Shown piece by piece: positions 1 through 5,687 of a stretch of 12,430 bases of DNA (its first letter is position 1; the number at the start of each line of letters is the position of its first letter). The notes beneath the pieces are model-generated. The model saw nothing but the letters and a program-made list of their open reading frames with translations, ran no database searches and was not told the DNA's origin. The position numbers and the translations under genes were made by a program. Source of the stretch: Nitrospirae bacterium CG2_30_53_67 (GTDB lineage Bacteria > CG2-30-53-67); contig MNYV01000134.1 of NCBI GenBank assembly GCA_001873285.1, positions 1 through 12,430 of the forward strand. The letters are read 5' to 3'.

Positions 1-850
1 CCCCATGCAGCCTCTTCTCTCCCGTCTCATCGTCCACTTCCGAACCCCAAAGGTTATTGAAAATTACAGGAAGATCGGAGGCGGCTCACCTCTATTGAAG
101 ATCACCAGGGCACAGGCAGAGGCCCTGGAAGCGGCGCTTCGCGGGATGGGTCTCGACGCGCCGGTATTCGTGGCCATGCGGTATACAGCCCCGCGCTCGG
201 ATGATGCGGTGCGCGAAGCATTATCCCAAGGGGCAAAAACGATCCTCGCACTCCCGCTATACCCGCATTTCTCACAGGCCACCACCGGGTCGAGCCTGAG
301 CGACCTTAACCGGGCCGCGGCCGCGGTATCTGAGGCGGTCCGCATCCAGGAGATCAAGAGTTTCTGCGATCATCCGGCCTATCTGGATGTGCTTGCCGAC
401 AAGGTCAGGCAGGGATTGAATTCCTTTTCGCCGGAACATCACGGAAAGGTAGAGGTGATCTTCTCAGCCCATGCCCTCCCGCAGAAGATGATTGATCAGG
501 GGGATCCCTATCTTTCGGAGATTCAAAAGACCATTCAAGGTGTAGTGCAGAGGGTCGGACCCGTTTTCCATCACCTCGCCTTCCAGAGCCGGAGCGGTCC
601 GGTTCGCTGGATGAAACCCGGAACCGATGAGGTCATCCGCGGCCTCGCCGCGCAAGGAAAGAAGGCCCTGCTCATGGTCCCCGTGAGTTTCGTCTCGGAC
701 CATATCGAGACCCTCTACGAAATCGATATCCTCTACAAGGAACTGGCCATGTCATCGGGGATTCTGGAATACAGAAGGACCGAATCCCTGAACACCGACC
801 CCGCCTTCATCTCCGCACTCGCGAAGATTGTGATGGAAAGACTATCGTAA
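1..850 (+). CDS. hemH: Ferrochelatase, 5' end cut by window edge
   Basis: Ferrochelatase inserts ferrous iron into a porphyrin, the last step of classical haem synthesis. The frame is open from base 2 with no start in the window; the ATG at 5 is internal, because family members have roughly 40 more N-terminal residues (the MGVLLLNLGTP region) before this point. Family motifs seen, counted from that ATG: GGGSPL at about 25-30, the MRYTAP substrate-side motif at 58-63, LPLYPHFS at about 83-90, the SAHALP motif with the metal-binding His at about 153-158, a QSR.GP..W..P block at about 195-205, and an SDHIETLYEID segment carrying the conserved acidic residue near the C terminus. The TAA is followed by 22 bases and then a transposon end. 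No intrinsic terminator is visible. Function is well supported; the missing N terminus cannot be assessed here. Confidence 0.95.
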   Translation, partial: PMQPLLSRLIVHFRTPKVIENYRKIGGGSPLLKITRAQAEALEAALRGMGLDAPVFVAMRYTAPRSDDAVREALSQGAKTILALPLYPHFSQATTGSSLSDLNRAAAAVSEAVRIQEIKSFCDHPAYLDVLADKVRQGLNSFSPEHHGKVEVIFSAHALPQKMIDQGDPYLSEIQKTIQGVVQRVGPVFHHLAFQSRSGPVRWMKPGTDEVIRGLAAQGKKALLMVPVSFVSDHIETLYEIDILYKELAMSSGILEYRRTESLNTDPAFISALAKIVMERLS

Positions 851-872
851 ATTGCTTGTTTCTTTGTTTCTT

Positions 873-1239
873 GGGGTCGGACCACGGTAACCTCTTGATA
901 CTTATTGGTTCAAGCTCCAATAATAAGTGTTTTGAGCGCTTAGAACCGTATTTTCAGGGGCTAAATGAGTCCCATAAGAAACAATTGGTTCCCGAAGCTC
1001 AAATGAATCTTCCTTCTCTATAATTTTTCGCCCTTTGACTTTGAGGCCAAGTTTCTCTTTGGTCTGAAGGACAAACGCTTCACTTCCTACGGCAACGCTC
1101 TCTGTCCAACGGCTCTCACGAATATGATTTCTTTTTTGGACGGCATCTTCGATCCAGTCCTTGTATGTACGCTTCAAATCATCCTGACTGATCACATCTA
1201 TCAAGCCCATTAAGCAAACACTTGCCGTGGTCCGACCCC
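873..1239. mobile_element. Internally deleted RAYT element with 15-bp inverted ends
   Basis: The left end GGGGTCGGACCACGG (873-887) is perfectly repeated in inverted orientation at 1225-1239. Each end contains a small hairpin, GGTC-G-GACC. Between them lies, on the minus strand, the 3' part of a REP-associated tyrosine transposase gene (902-1243). The 5' part of that gene is missing, and the inverted end directly abuts the remaining coding sequence. This looks like a non-autonomous deletion derivative of a RAYT-type element. It fills the gap between hemH (+) and the nucleotidyltransferase gene (-). The precise boundary and any target-site preference cannot be determined from one copy. Confidence 0.6.
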
Positions 1240-1243
1240 GCAA
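902..1243 (-). pseudogene. RAYT transposase, C-terminal remnant
   Basis: The open frame encodes 113 residues, starting at a TTG that belongs to flanking sequence; the first dozen residues come from the inverted terminal repeat. An ATG at 1210 is the only nearby alternative, and neither has a convincing Shine-Dalgarno sequence. From about residue 13 the protein matches, from memory, the C-terminal region of Y1/IS200-like REP-associated tyrosine transposases of deltaproteobacterial type: RESRWTESVAVGSEAFV, then K..LG.K.KGRKI, FELREP, and PENT.LS.QNTYYW just before the stop. The catalytic N-terminal half (HUH motif and catalytic Tyr) is absent, so it cannot be an active transposase. The remaining frame is uninterrupted, which suggests recent loss or a retained short product. 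Family assignment rests on motif recognition without a database search. Confidence 0.7.
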
Positions 1244-1256
1244 ACGAAACGACCAA

Positions 1257-1787
1257 TTATTGCTTATGAATGATTACTTTCAAATCCGCATCAAGAAATT
1301 CCCAAAGATGAGGATGGCTTTCTACCAAGCGGGCAATATCGCCAAGGTCTTTTAGCTTTTTACTTTGTCTTCTTTCCGTATCTCGCCAGGCTTTAATTTT
1401 TCCCCGCAAGGTGTCTTCCAAAGACGCAACTCGCATCAGAATTCCATGTATGTCTGCTGGAACAGACCTATTTGGAAAATCTTTATAAAAATCTTCCGTG
1501 CTCAATTGAATGCTTACCTTGGAATGACCACGAAAATTGATTGACCATGGAAAACGTTCCGATTTAAATCCGGCCTCCTCAAGAAGCTTCTTGGCAAGTT
1601 CCACTGATTCTGTGGCAACAACAAAGTCCACATCTTGAGTGACCATGGGTTCATCGGCCCAATGATTAACAGCTATGCCTCCTATTGCGCACCATGTAAG
1701 ATCTGCTCTCTCAAGACAATCAACAAAGCGCATGACATCGTCTGTGCCACCTGCCGTCTGCCAGTCATAAAATTTTTTTGGGGTCAT
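1257..1787 (-). CDS. Orphan nucleotidyltransferase-fold protein, AbiEii/MNT-like
   Basis: A 176-residue protein of the nucleotidyltransferase superfamily. The sequence shows the glycine pair of the active-site loop (AIGGIAVNHW, G36-G37) followed at the usual distance by TQDVDFVV with the D52/D54 metal-binding pair. The strand where the third carboxylate normally lies reads KVSIQLS (90-96), with no acidic residue there; E98/D99 are the nearest. The C-terminal helix region (SLEDTLRGKIKAWRD, then RRQSKKLKDLGDIARL) matches the K...R..K..DL.DI pattern of stand-alone toxin-type nucleotidyltransferases. The ATG at 1787 has AAGGA about 8 bases upstream. No partner antitoxin lies beside it: it is bounded by RAYT ends at 1225-1239 and 1828-1840. 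It could be a toxin orphan, an antibiotic- or tRNA-modifying enzyme, or inactive. The fold is confident; substrate unknown. Confidence 0.75.
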   Translation of the reverse strand: MTPKKFYDWQTAGGTDDVMRFVDCLERADLTWCAIGGIAVNHWADEPMVTQDVDFVVATESVELAKKLLEEAGFKSERFPWSINFRGHSKVSIQLSTEDFYKDFPNRSVPADIHGILMRVASLEDTLRGKIKAWRDTERRQSKKLKDLGDIARLVESHPHLWEFLDADLKVIIHKQ

Positions 1788-1827
1788 GTTATGATCCTTG
1801 ATTAAGTTTTCCGTTCACCATCGGTCC

Positions 1828-1936
1828 GGGTCGGACCACGTTAACTCAATGATAACCAAGAATAAACGTTCAAAATATAAGTGTTTTCAGGCCTTAGAGC
1901 CCCGCTTTCATAGGCAAAATGGAACAACATGCTCAT
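1828..1936 (-). pseudogene. Second RAYT remnant: transposase tail plus terminal repeat
   Basis: GGGTCGGACCACG at 1828-1840 repeats the end of the upstream element. Directly inside it, on the minus strand, a TAA at 1841-1843 ends a frame whose last 31 codons include FAYESGALRPENTY, recognisably the RAYT C terminus and parallel to the PENTVLSAQNTYYW end of the upstream remnant. Nucleotide similarity between the two copies is clear but degenerate (shared ATAAGTGTTTT and nearby blocks), so they are separate, diverged insertions. No matching inverted end is seen to the right; the copy is broken somewhere between about 1937 and 1994. The terminus also forms a hairpin with neighbouring sequence (GGTCCG 1823-1828, CGGACC 1832-1837), which falls in the 5' leader of the nucleotidyltransferase gene. 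Confidence 0.6.
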
Positions 1937-1994
1937 AATAATGAAATTGGGGAGAACAAGTCAACATTTAATGTTTTGGAAGTAACCTCATTAG

Positions 1995-2180
1995 AGTCCT
2001 TCAGCATTCATCGTGAACATCATCTTGACCATCTATATCATCGTTGGAACATTCCTTGAAGAGCGAAAGCTCCTGTTCGAGTTCGGTGACGCCTATCGGG
2101 AATATCAAAGGAGGGTGCCCATGCTCATCCCCTTTTCGCGGATCCTATGGGAACGTTTAATAAAATCGAGGAGACACTGA
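1995..2180 (+). pseudogene. 3' fragment of a methyltransferase-family membrane protein gene (ICMT/NnrU-like)
   Basis: A frame open only from 1995 (an in-frame TAG lies at 1992-1994) runs to TGA at 2178-2180. Its roughly 61 residues include a hydrophobic stretch IVNIILTIYIIVGTFLEERK followed by LLFEFGDAYREYQ and RRVPMLIPF. This pattern, a last membrane helix, then EE, then FG.AY..Y...VP.LIP, is the C-terminal signature of isoprenylcysteine-carboxyl-methyltransferase / PEMT / NnrU-like membrane methyltransferases. The upstream three quarters of such a gene is absent, replaced by RAYT debris, and no start codon or ribosome binding site is in place. I read it as a dead gene left after insertion or deletion at about 1937-1994. 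The fold assignment comes from the motif alone. Confidence 0.6.
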
Positions 2181-2234
2181 GGATCTGCCTTTTTATATTT
2201 AAGGTTCTTCTCCTCTACGAGCCATCGGCCATTT

Positions 2235-2390
2235 AGTGGGTAAAAAGGGTTCGAGGATTCGAGGGGTCAAGGGGTCAAGTGAAATACTGATACCGGTAAA
2301 CCGAGTACAAGAACGCAAGCAAAATCTCCAGAGAAAAGCACTCGACCCCTTGACCCCTCGGACCTTCGGCCCCTGATGTTTTCACCCACT
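2235..2390. repeat. 156-bp inverted-repeat element built of 8-bp units
   Basis: The ends AGTGGGT (2235-2241) and ACCCACT (2384-2390) are inverted. Inside them the arms 2261-2281 and 2339-2359 pair at 20 of 21 positions. Each arm also contains about four tandem 8-bp units of the form AGGGGTCA / AGGGTTCG / AGGATTCG. The central 57 bases show no gene. The fragment at 12410-12430 has the same layout, which suggests a dispersed family. Whether it is a MITE, a recombination-prone repeat or a structured RNA source cannot be said. The flanks 2181-2234 and 2391-2451 hold nothing I can identify. Confidence 0.65.
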
Positions 2391-2451
2391 CTTTTGGAGA
2401 TGATCCATATTTAATTTTATGGGGGAAAGGACTGTTACTTCATTTTTATTC

Positions 2452-2480
2452 TTGACATAGTGTTTACGTAAATATACAAT
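2452..2480 (+). promoter_or_regulatory. Sigma-70-type promoter of the AbiE-like operon
   Basis: A perfect -35 box TTGACA (2452-2457) is separated by 17 bases from TACAAT (2475-2480). Transcription would start near 2487. This rules out the ATG at 2482 as a start codon and supports initiation at 2509. Confidence 0.8.
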
Positions 2481-2490
2481 TATGTATATT
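2463..2490. promoter_or_regulatory. Overlapping palindromes, candidate autoregulatory operator
   Basis: TTTACGTAAA (2463-2472) is a perfect 10-bp palindrome inside the promoter spacer. Overlapping it, AATATACA (2471-2478) and TGTATATT (2483-2490) form a perfect inverted repeat with 8-bp arms and a 4-base spacer, covering the -10 box and the likely start site. AbiEi-type antitoxins are known to bind inverted repeats in their own promoter through an N-terminal winged helix, so this is the natural candidate site. The role is inferred from position and symmetry. Confidence 0.6.
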
Positions 2491-2508
2491 AAAATAAAAG
2501 GATCGCCC

Positions 2509-3363
2509 ATGAAGCCCTTTTCGTCACGCTTGATTCAAGACCTGGAGATTTTCCAGCTTCTCATCCTGGATATGATTTATTCTCAACCGATCTCCCTTAA
2601 GCTCCTGTTTCAGGGGGGCACGTGTCTGCGCTGGGCCTACTCCGGGACGCGGTATTCCGAAGATCTGGATTTTTTGGGGAAGACTTTGGAGAAACAGGAG
2701 ATCCGAGTCCTCACACAGACCCTTGAAAAAGGACTGGAGAAAAAGATCCCGGTGCAGTTCGGCCCCGGTTCACTCGAGATCACCGGAGGGGAAAAGGTAA
2801 AGGGATCGCTTCACACGATCTGGGTCAAGTACCGGCGTGAGGGAGAGCGAAGCAAAATGGCGGTGAAAATCGAGATACAGGAGGCCGAGTGGAGGGAGGC
2901 CGAGCGCTTTGTTCTCCGTCAGATCCCGGAAGTCAACCGCTTTCTGCGTGAGGCGGCGATCCGTGTGCCCTTCGGCAGAAGTGTCGTTCTCTGCGCACCG
3001 GCGCCGGAGATCCTGGCGGAGAAGATCAAAGCGCTGGTGGAGCGGCCCTATGTGAAGGGAAGGGACCTGTACGATATCTGGTTCCTGACGCGTACACTTC
3101 GCGTGGCCGCGCCGCCCGAATTGATTGTGGAGAGGACAAAGGCATATCCGGGGAGGTTTGCTCCCAAACGGAGCCTGCGCTTCTTCCTGGATCCCAAGGA
3201 AAGCAGGAGACTGCTGAATGGAGTGGATGAACTGCGCCGGTTCCTTCCTCCGGAGGAGTTGGAATACTTTAAAGAGCGGGGCTACAAAGAGATCCTGTCG
3301 GCGGTTGAAACAACCCTGAAGGATCTGTTGGAGCAGGGACTTCATGAAAGGATCATCGGCTGA
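2509..3363 (+). CDS. AbiEii/AbiGii-family nucleotidyltransferase toxin
   Basis: A 284-residue toxin-type nucleotidyltransferase. AbiEii enzymes are GTP-binding nucleotidyltransferases; relatives block tRNA by adding nucleotides, halting translation during phage infection. Visible motifs: FQGGTCLRWAY (active-site loop G36-G37-T38), then YSEDLDF (S50, E51 and the D52/D54 metal pair), a further strand MAVKIEI (118-124) carrying E122, and the C-terminal APEILAEKIKAL (K172) with KGRDLYDIWFL (R185, D186, D189). All motifs of the family appear present. The start at 2509 is preceded by AAAAGGA at about 6 bases; the in-frame ATG at 2482 lies at or before the expected transcript start. The gene is first in a two-gene operon and overlaps the antitoxin gene by 20 bp, the reverse of the classic abiEi-abiEii order. 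Length fits the family. Phage-defence activity is inferred from the family. Confidence 0.88.
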   Translation: MKPFSSRLIQDLEIFQLLILDMIYSQPISLKLLFQGGTCLRWAYSGTRYSEDLDFLGKTLEKQEIRVLTQTLEKGLEKKIPVQFGPGSLEITGGEKVKGSLHTIWVKYRREGERSKMAVKIEIQEAEWREAERFVLRQIPEVNRFLREAAIRVPFGRSVVLCAPAPEILAEKIKALVERPYVKGRDLYDIWFLTRTLRVAAPPELIVERTKAYPGRFAPKRSLRFFLDPKESRRLLNGVDELRRFLPPEELEYFKERGYKEILSAVETTLKDLLEQGLHERIIG

Positions 3364-3943
3364 GATGAAACATAGGGGCCGAACACCGGCGGGCGAACTT
3401 CTTTCACGGCTTCCTGAAGTGTTCGGAGTCAGGGAGCTTGAAAAGTTTCTCCGTTATCCGGCCCAATGGCTGGTCCGCTCTACCGCTTCAGGAAAGATCG
3501 TTCGTCTCCAACGGGGGACCTATTGGAACCGATACCGGTATCCGGGCCTGACCGTTCCCTATCTTGCCTGCCACATCAGGGAGGCCCCTTCCTATATCTC
3601 CTGCGAGTGGGCGCTTCATGACAGAGGGATTCTGCTTCAACGCCCGTTTGTCTGCTCGGTGGTTACACTGAGTACATCCGTGGGGCGGGAACGGCAGATC
3701 CGCCTGATGGGTGAGATCATCGAATTCTCCCACATTTCAAAGAGACTTTTCTGGGGTTTTGAGTCCGTTGAGGGATATTTCCTGGCCACGGCGGAAAAGG
3801 CGTATCTCGACACGCTCTATTACGGCAGAGACCCGGAAGAGTGGGGAGAACTGGAGAAAGACGCTCTCAACCCTGAAGCGCTCCGGGACATGGCGGAGAA
3901 GTTTCCGCAGTGGGTCGTAAAATTTCTTGGGGTCAGACATTGA
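3344..3943 (+). CDS. AbiEi-family antitoxin / transcriptional regulator
   Basis: A 199-residue protein. Residues ~18-62 (ELLSRLPEVFGVRELEKFL ... IVRLQRGTYWN) look like the winged helix-turn-helix of AbiEi antitoxins, ending in the typical L.RG.Y wing. The rest fits the AbiEi effector domain: APSYISCEWALHDRGIL, VVTLSTSVGRERQI, HISKRLFWGFE and ATAEKAYLDTLYY. In type IV AbiE systems this protein counters the nucleotidyltransferase without binding it directly and represses the operon. The start at 3344 has AGGGA 4 bases upstream; an in-frame ATG at 3365, just after the toxin stop, is an alternative with AAGGA 12 bases away. The final residues LGVRH and the stop codon are read from the left terminal repeat of a MITE-like element starting at 3927, so the native C terminus was altered, probably by a few residues only. 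Confidence 0.85.
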   Translation: MKGSSAEMKHRGRTPAGELLSRLPEVFGVRELEKFLRYPAQWLVRSTASGKIVRLQRGTYWNRYRYPGLTVPYLACHIREAPSYISCEWALHDRGILLQRPFVCSVVTLSTSVGRERQIRLMGEIIEFSHISKRLFWGFESVEGYFLATAEKAYLDTLYYGRDPEEWGELEKDALNPEALRDMAEKFPQWVVKFLGVRH

Positions 3944-4087
3944 TAATTAGATATTAAAACAACACGCATGCATCCATAAATATATGTTGAAGAAGATCGT
4001 TGAAAGATTTTGAGATGATCCTAAATTATTAAAGCGCTTCTGGAGGGGCAATAGATTAAATATCAAATTATCAATGTCTGACCCCAA
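3927..4087. mobile_element. MITE-like element, 161 bp with 22-bp perfect inverted ends
   Basis: 3927-3948 (beginning TTGGGGTCAGACATTGAT) is perfectly inverted at 4066-4087, and similarity continues inward through GATATT with one mismatch. The interior (about 3955-4058) is AT-rich with no credible gene. The outer TTGGGGTC(A/G)GAC is shared with the RAYT ends at 873 and 1225, so it is probably a non-autonomous relative mobilised by a RAYT-like enzyme. It fits the gap between two convergent genes exactly: its left end supplies the antitoxin stop codon and its right end lies 3 bases from the stop of the kinase gene. It may also act as a transcript end for both, but there is no GC-rich stem with a U-tract. 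Confidence 0.7.
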
Positions 4088-4090
4088 ACA

Positions 4091-5656
4091 TTATGCCTCC
4101 ACGGCAAACAGGATTTCCTTTTCTGCCCTGGATACAACATCTCCCTTCTCTGAAGAATCGATCCGGATGTAGTTCTCAGTCGGGACCTCGGTGACGGGTT
4201 CCGCGATCTGCTTCTGTGCCTGATAGATATCCCACCTTCCGTCCGAAGGGACGCCGGCTTGCTGCAGGCGGAGTGACAGCCGCCGCTCGACCTCCTGTTC
4301 CGGGCAGGTGACCTCGATGATGAAGAAGGGGACCCCGATCTGCTCTGCGATCCGGCAAGCCCGCATCCTGTCATCTCTTTTCAGGAAGGTTGCATCCAGA
4401 ATCACGGACTGTTCTTTTTTTAATGTTTCCTCGGCCTTCTGCATGAGGGTCTGATAGTTCCGCCGGGTGAACTCCGGAGAGTAGATCCCCTGGTCGAAGG
4501 ATTCAAACCGGTGTTCCTCCAAGGGAATACCGGCAAGCTCCTTTCGGATCCGGTCACTCTGAAACAGGGCTGCATTGAGTTCCCTGGAAAGGGGCTCGGC
4601 CACCGAGGTCTTCCCTGCCCCGGTCAGGCCGGTCATAATCATGAGGTACGGTTTGGAAGATGCATATGAATCGGCTAGGGTGAAATAGGCCTGGGCCGAG
4701 GCGAGAGCGGCCTTCCGCTCCTCGTCGGATGTGTATATGTCATTGTAGTTGAAGCTTTCCACCTTGCCCCGAACGTAGGCGCGGTAGCACTTGTAAAAAC
4801 GGATCAGTTTGAGCAGGTCGAGGTCATGCGTATAATCCACATAGGTCCGGACCAGATGGCGGGAGAGGCCTCTTGCCTCATGGAAGTCGAGATCCATGGC
4901 GAGAAACGCCAGGTCCGAGGCCACGTCAATATACCGGAACCTGCGGTTGAATTCCACGCAGTCGAAGATCACGATGGGATCTTCAATGCAGATGTGTTCC
5001 ATGCGGATGTCGCCGTGGCCGTCGCGGATCTTGTTCTCCTGCATTCTCTTCCGCAGGAGGGGGGCGTGTTGCTCGATGAAGCGGCGGGTGAAATCTGAGA
5101 TGCGGTGATATGCTTCGGGGCTGACGCAGGCGCCTACGAAGGATTCGCTCTGGCTGAAATTCTCTTCGGTGTTCTTGGATATGCGCTGGGGAGATCCGTA
5201 GATTGCGATCTCCGGGTCGGTATGGGCGCGGCTGTGAAATCCGATCAGGAGCAGGGCGATCTCACGGATCGTCTCTTCCCGGATCCCGCCTTCCTGGAGA
5301 AGGACATCCATCATCCGATCTTTGGGAAGGCGCCGCATCTTTACGGCGTATTCCACGGCGGCCCCCCCGGGCGCGAGGGTGAACCCGATGCCGGTCTTTC
5401 GGATCTCCACGACGTCGAGATAGACATTGGGGGAGAGCCGCTGGTTCAGCAGCACTTCCTGCTCACAGAAGAACTTTCGGGCGGACAGGCCGGTAAAATC
5501 CAGGAAGCCGAAATTCACGGGCTTCTTGACTTTATAGACAAACCGGTCGGTGACGAAGAGCGTGGAGATATGGGTCTTCAAAATCTCCACCCGGGAAGGA
5601 TGCTCAGGGTAAAACACGGGGTCCTGCATGGCCTTCAGGAGTTCGGATTGATCCAT
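4091..5656 (-). CDS. Two-domain protein: APH-like kinase fold plus P-loop kinase (COG2187/COG0645 type)
   Basis: A 521-residue fusion. Residues ~1-325 form an aminoglycoside-phosphotransferase/protein-kinase-like domain: FVYKVKKPV with the candidate ATP lysine (K42 or K44), the catalytic-loop motif RDGHGDIRMEHI (D216), and VIFDCVEFNRRFRYIDVASD, where D232 stands in the metal-binding position. Residues ~336-521 are a P-loop kinase domain with LTGAGKT (Walker A, 344-350), QSDRIRKEL, and VILDATFLKRDDR. Such fusions are widespread and unassigned; the substrate is unknown and the APH resemblance does not imply antibiotic resistance. The start at 5656 is chosen because GGAGG lies 11 bases upstream; the in-frame ATG at 5692 is inside the closing helix of rnpB. 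The gene follows rnpB with 31 bases between and is likely transcribed with it. A hairpin covers its ribosome binding site. Confidence 0.85.
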   Translation of the reverse strand: MDQSELLKAMQDPVFYPEHPSRVEILKTHISTLFVTDRFVYKVKKPVNFGFLDFTGLSARKFFCEQEVLLNQRLSPNVYLDVVEIRKTGIGFTLAPGGAAVEYAVKMRRLPKDRMMDVLLQEGGIREETIREIALLLIGFHSRAHTDPEIAIYGSPQRISKNTEENFSQSESFVGACVSPEAYHRISDFTRRFIEQHAPLLRKRMQENKIRDGHGDIRMEHICIEDPIVIFDCVEFNRRFRYIDVASDLAFLAMDLDFHEARGLSRHLVRTYVDYTHDLDLLKLIRFYKCYRAYVRGKVESFNYNDIYTSDEERKAALASAQAYFTLADSYASSKPYLMIMTGLTGAGKTSVAEPLSRELNAALFQSDRIRKELAGIPLEEHRFESFDQGIYSPEFTRRNYQTLMQKAEETLKKEQSVILDATFLKRDDRMRACRIAEQIGVPFFIIEVTCPEQEVERRLSLRLQQAGVPSDGRWDIYQAQKQIAEPVTEVPTENYIRIDSSEKGDVVSRAEKEILFAVEA

Positions 5657-5685
5657 ATTTTTCTTTTCCTCCAGAAAAGAAAAAT
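5657..5685 (-). promoter_or_regulatory. Perfect hairpin with the ribosome binding site in its loop
   Basis: Read on the minus strand, ATTTTTCTTTTC (5674-5685) and GAAAAGAAAAAT (5657-5668) are perfect complements of 12 bp around the 5-base loop TGGAG. The loop plus the first G of the second arm is the GGAGG of the kinase gene, and the ATG follows the arm immediately. The stem is mostly A-U (two G-C pairs). It could modulate translation or mark the 3' boundary of rnpB; it lacks the GC-rich stem of an ordinary intrinsic terminator. The symmetry is exact; the role is inferred. Confidence 0.5.
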
Positions 5686-5687
5686 GT

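Noticed and set aside
2241-2281. CRISPR-like array from the short tandem units
   Set aside because: Units are 8 bp, contiguous without spacers, and mirrored as an inverted repeat.
2482-2508. ATG at 2482 as start of the AbiEii-type gene
   Set aside because: It overlaps the operator and lies just after the -10 box, before the expected transcript start, and has no ribosome binding site; 2509 has AAAAGGA.
3927-4087. Bidirectional intrinsic terminator
   Set aside because: Arms are far apart (about 117 bases of loop) and there is no GC-rich stem followed by a U-tract; the terminal-repeat element reading fits better, although it might still end transcripts.
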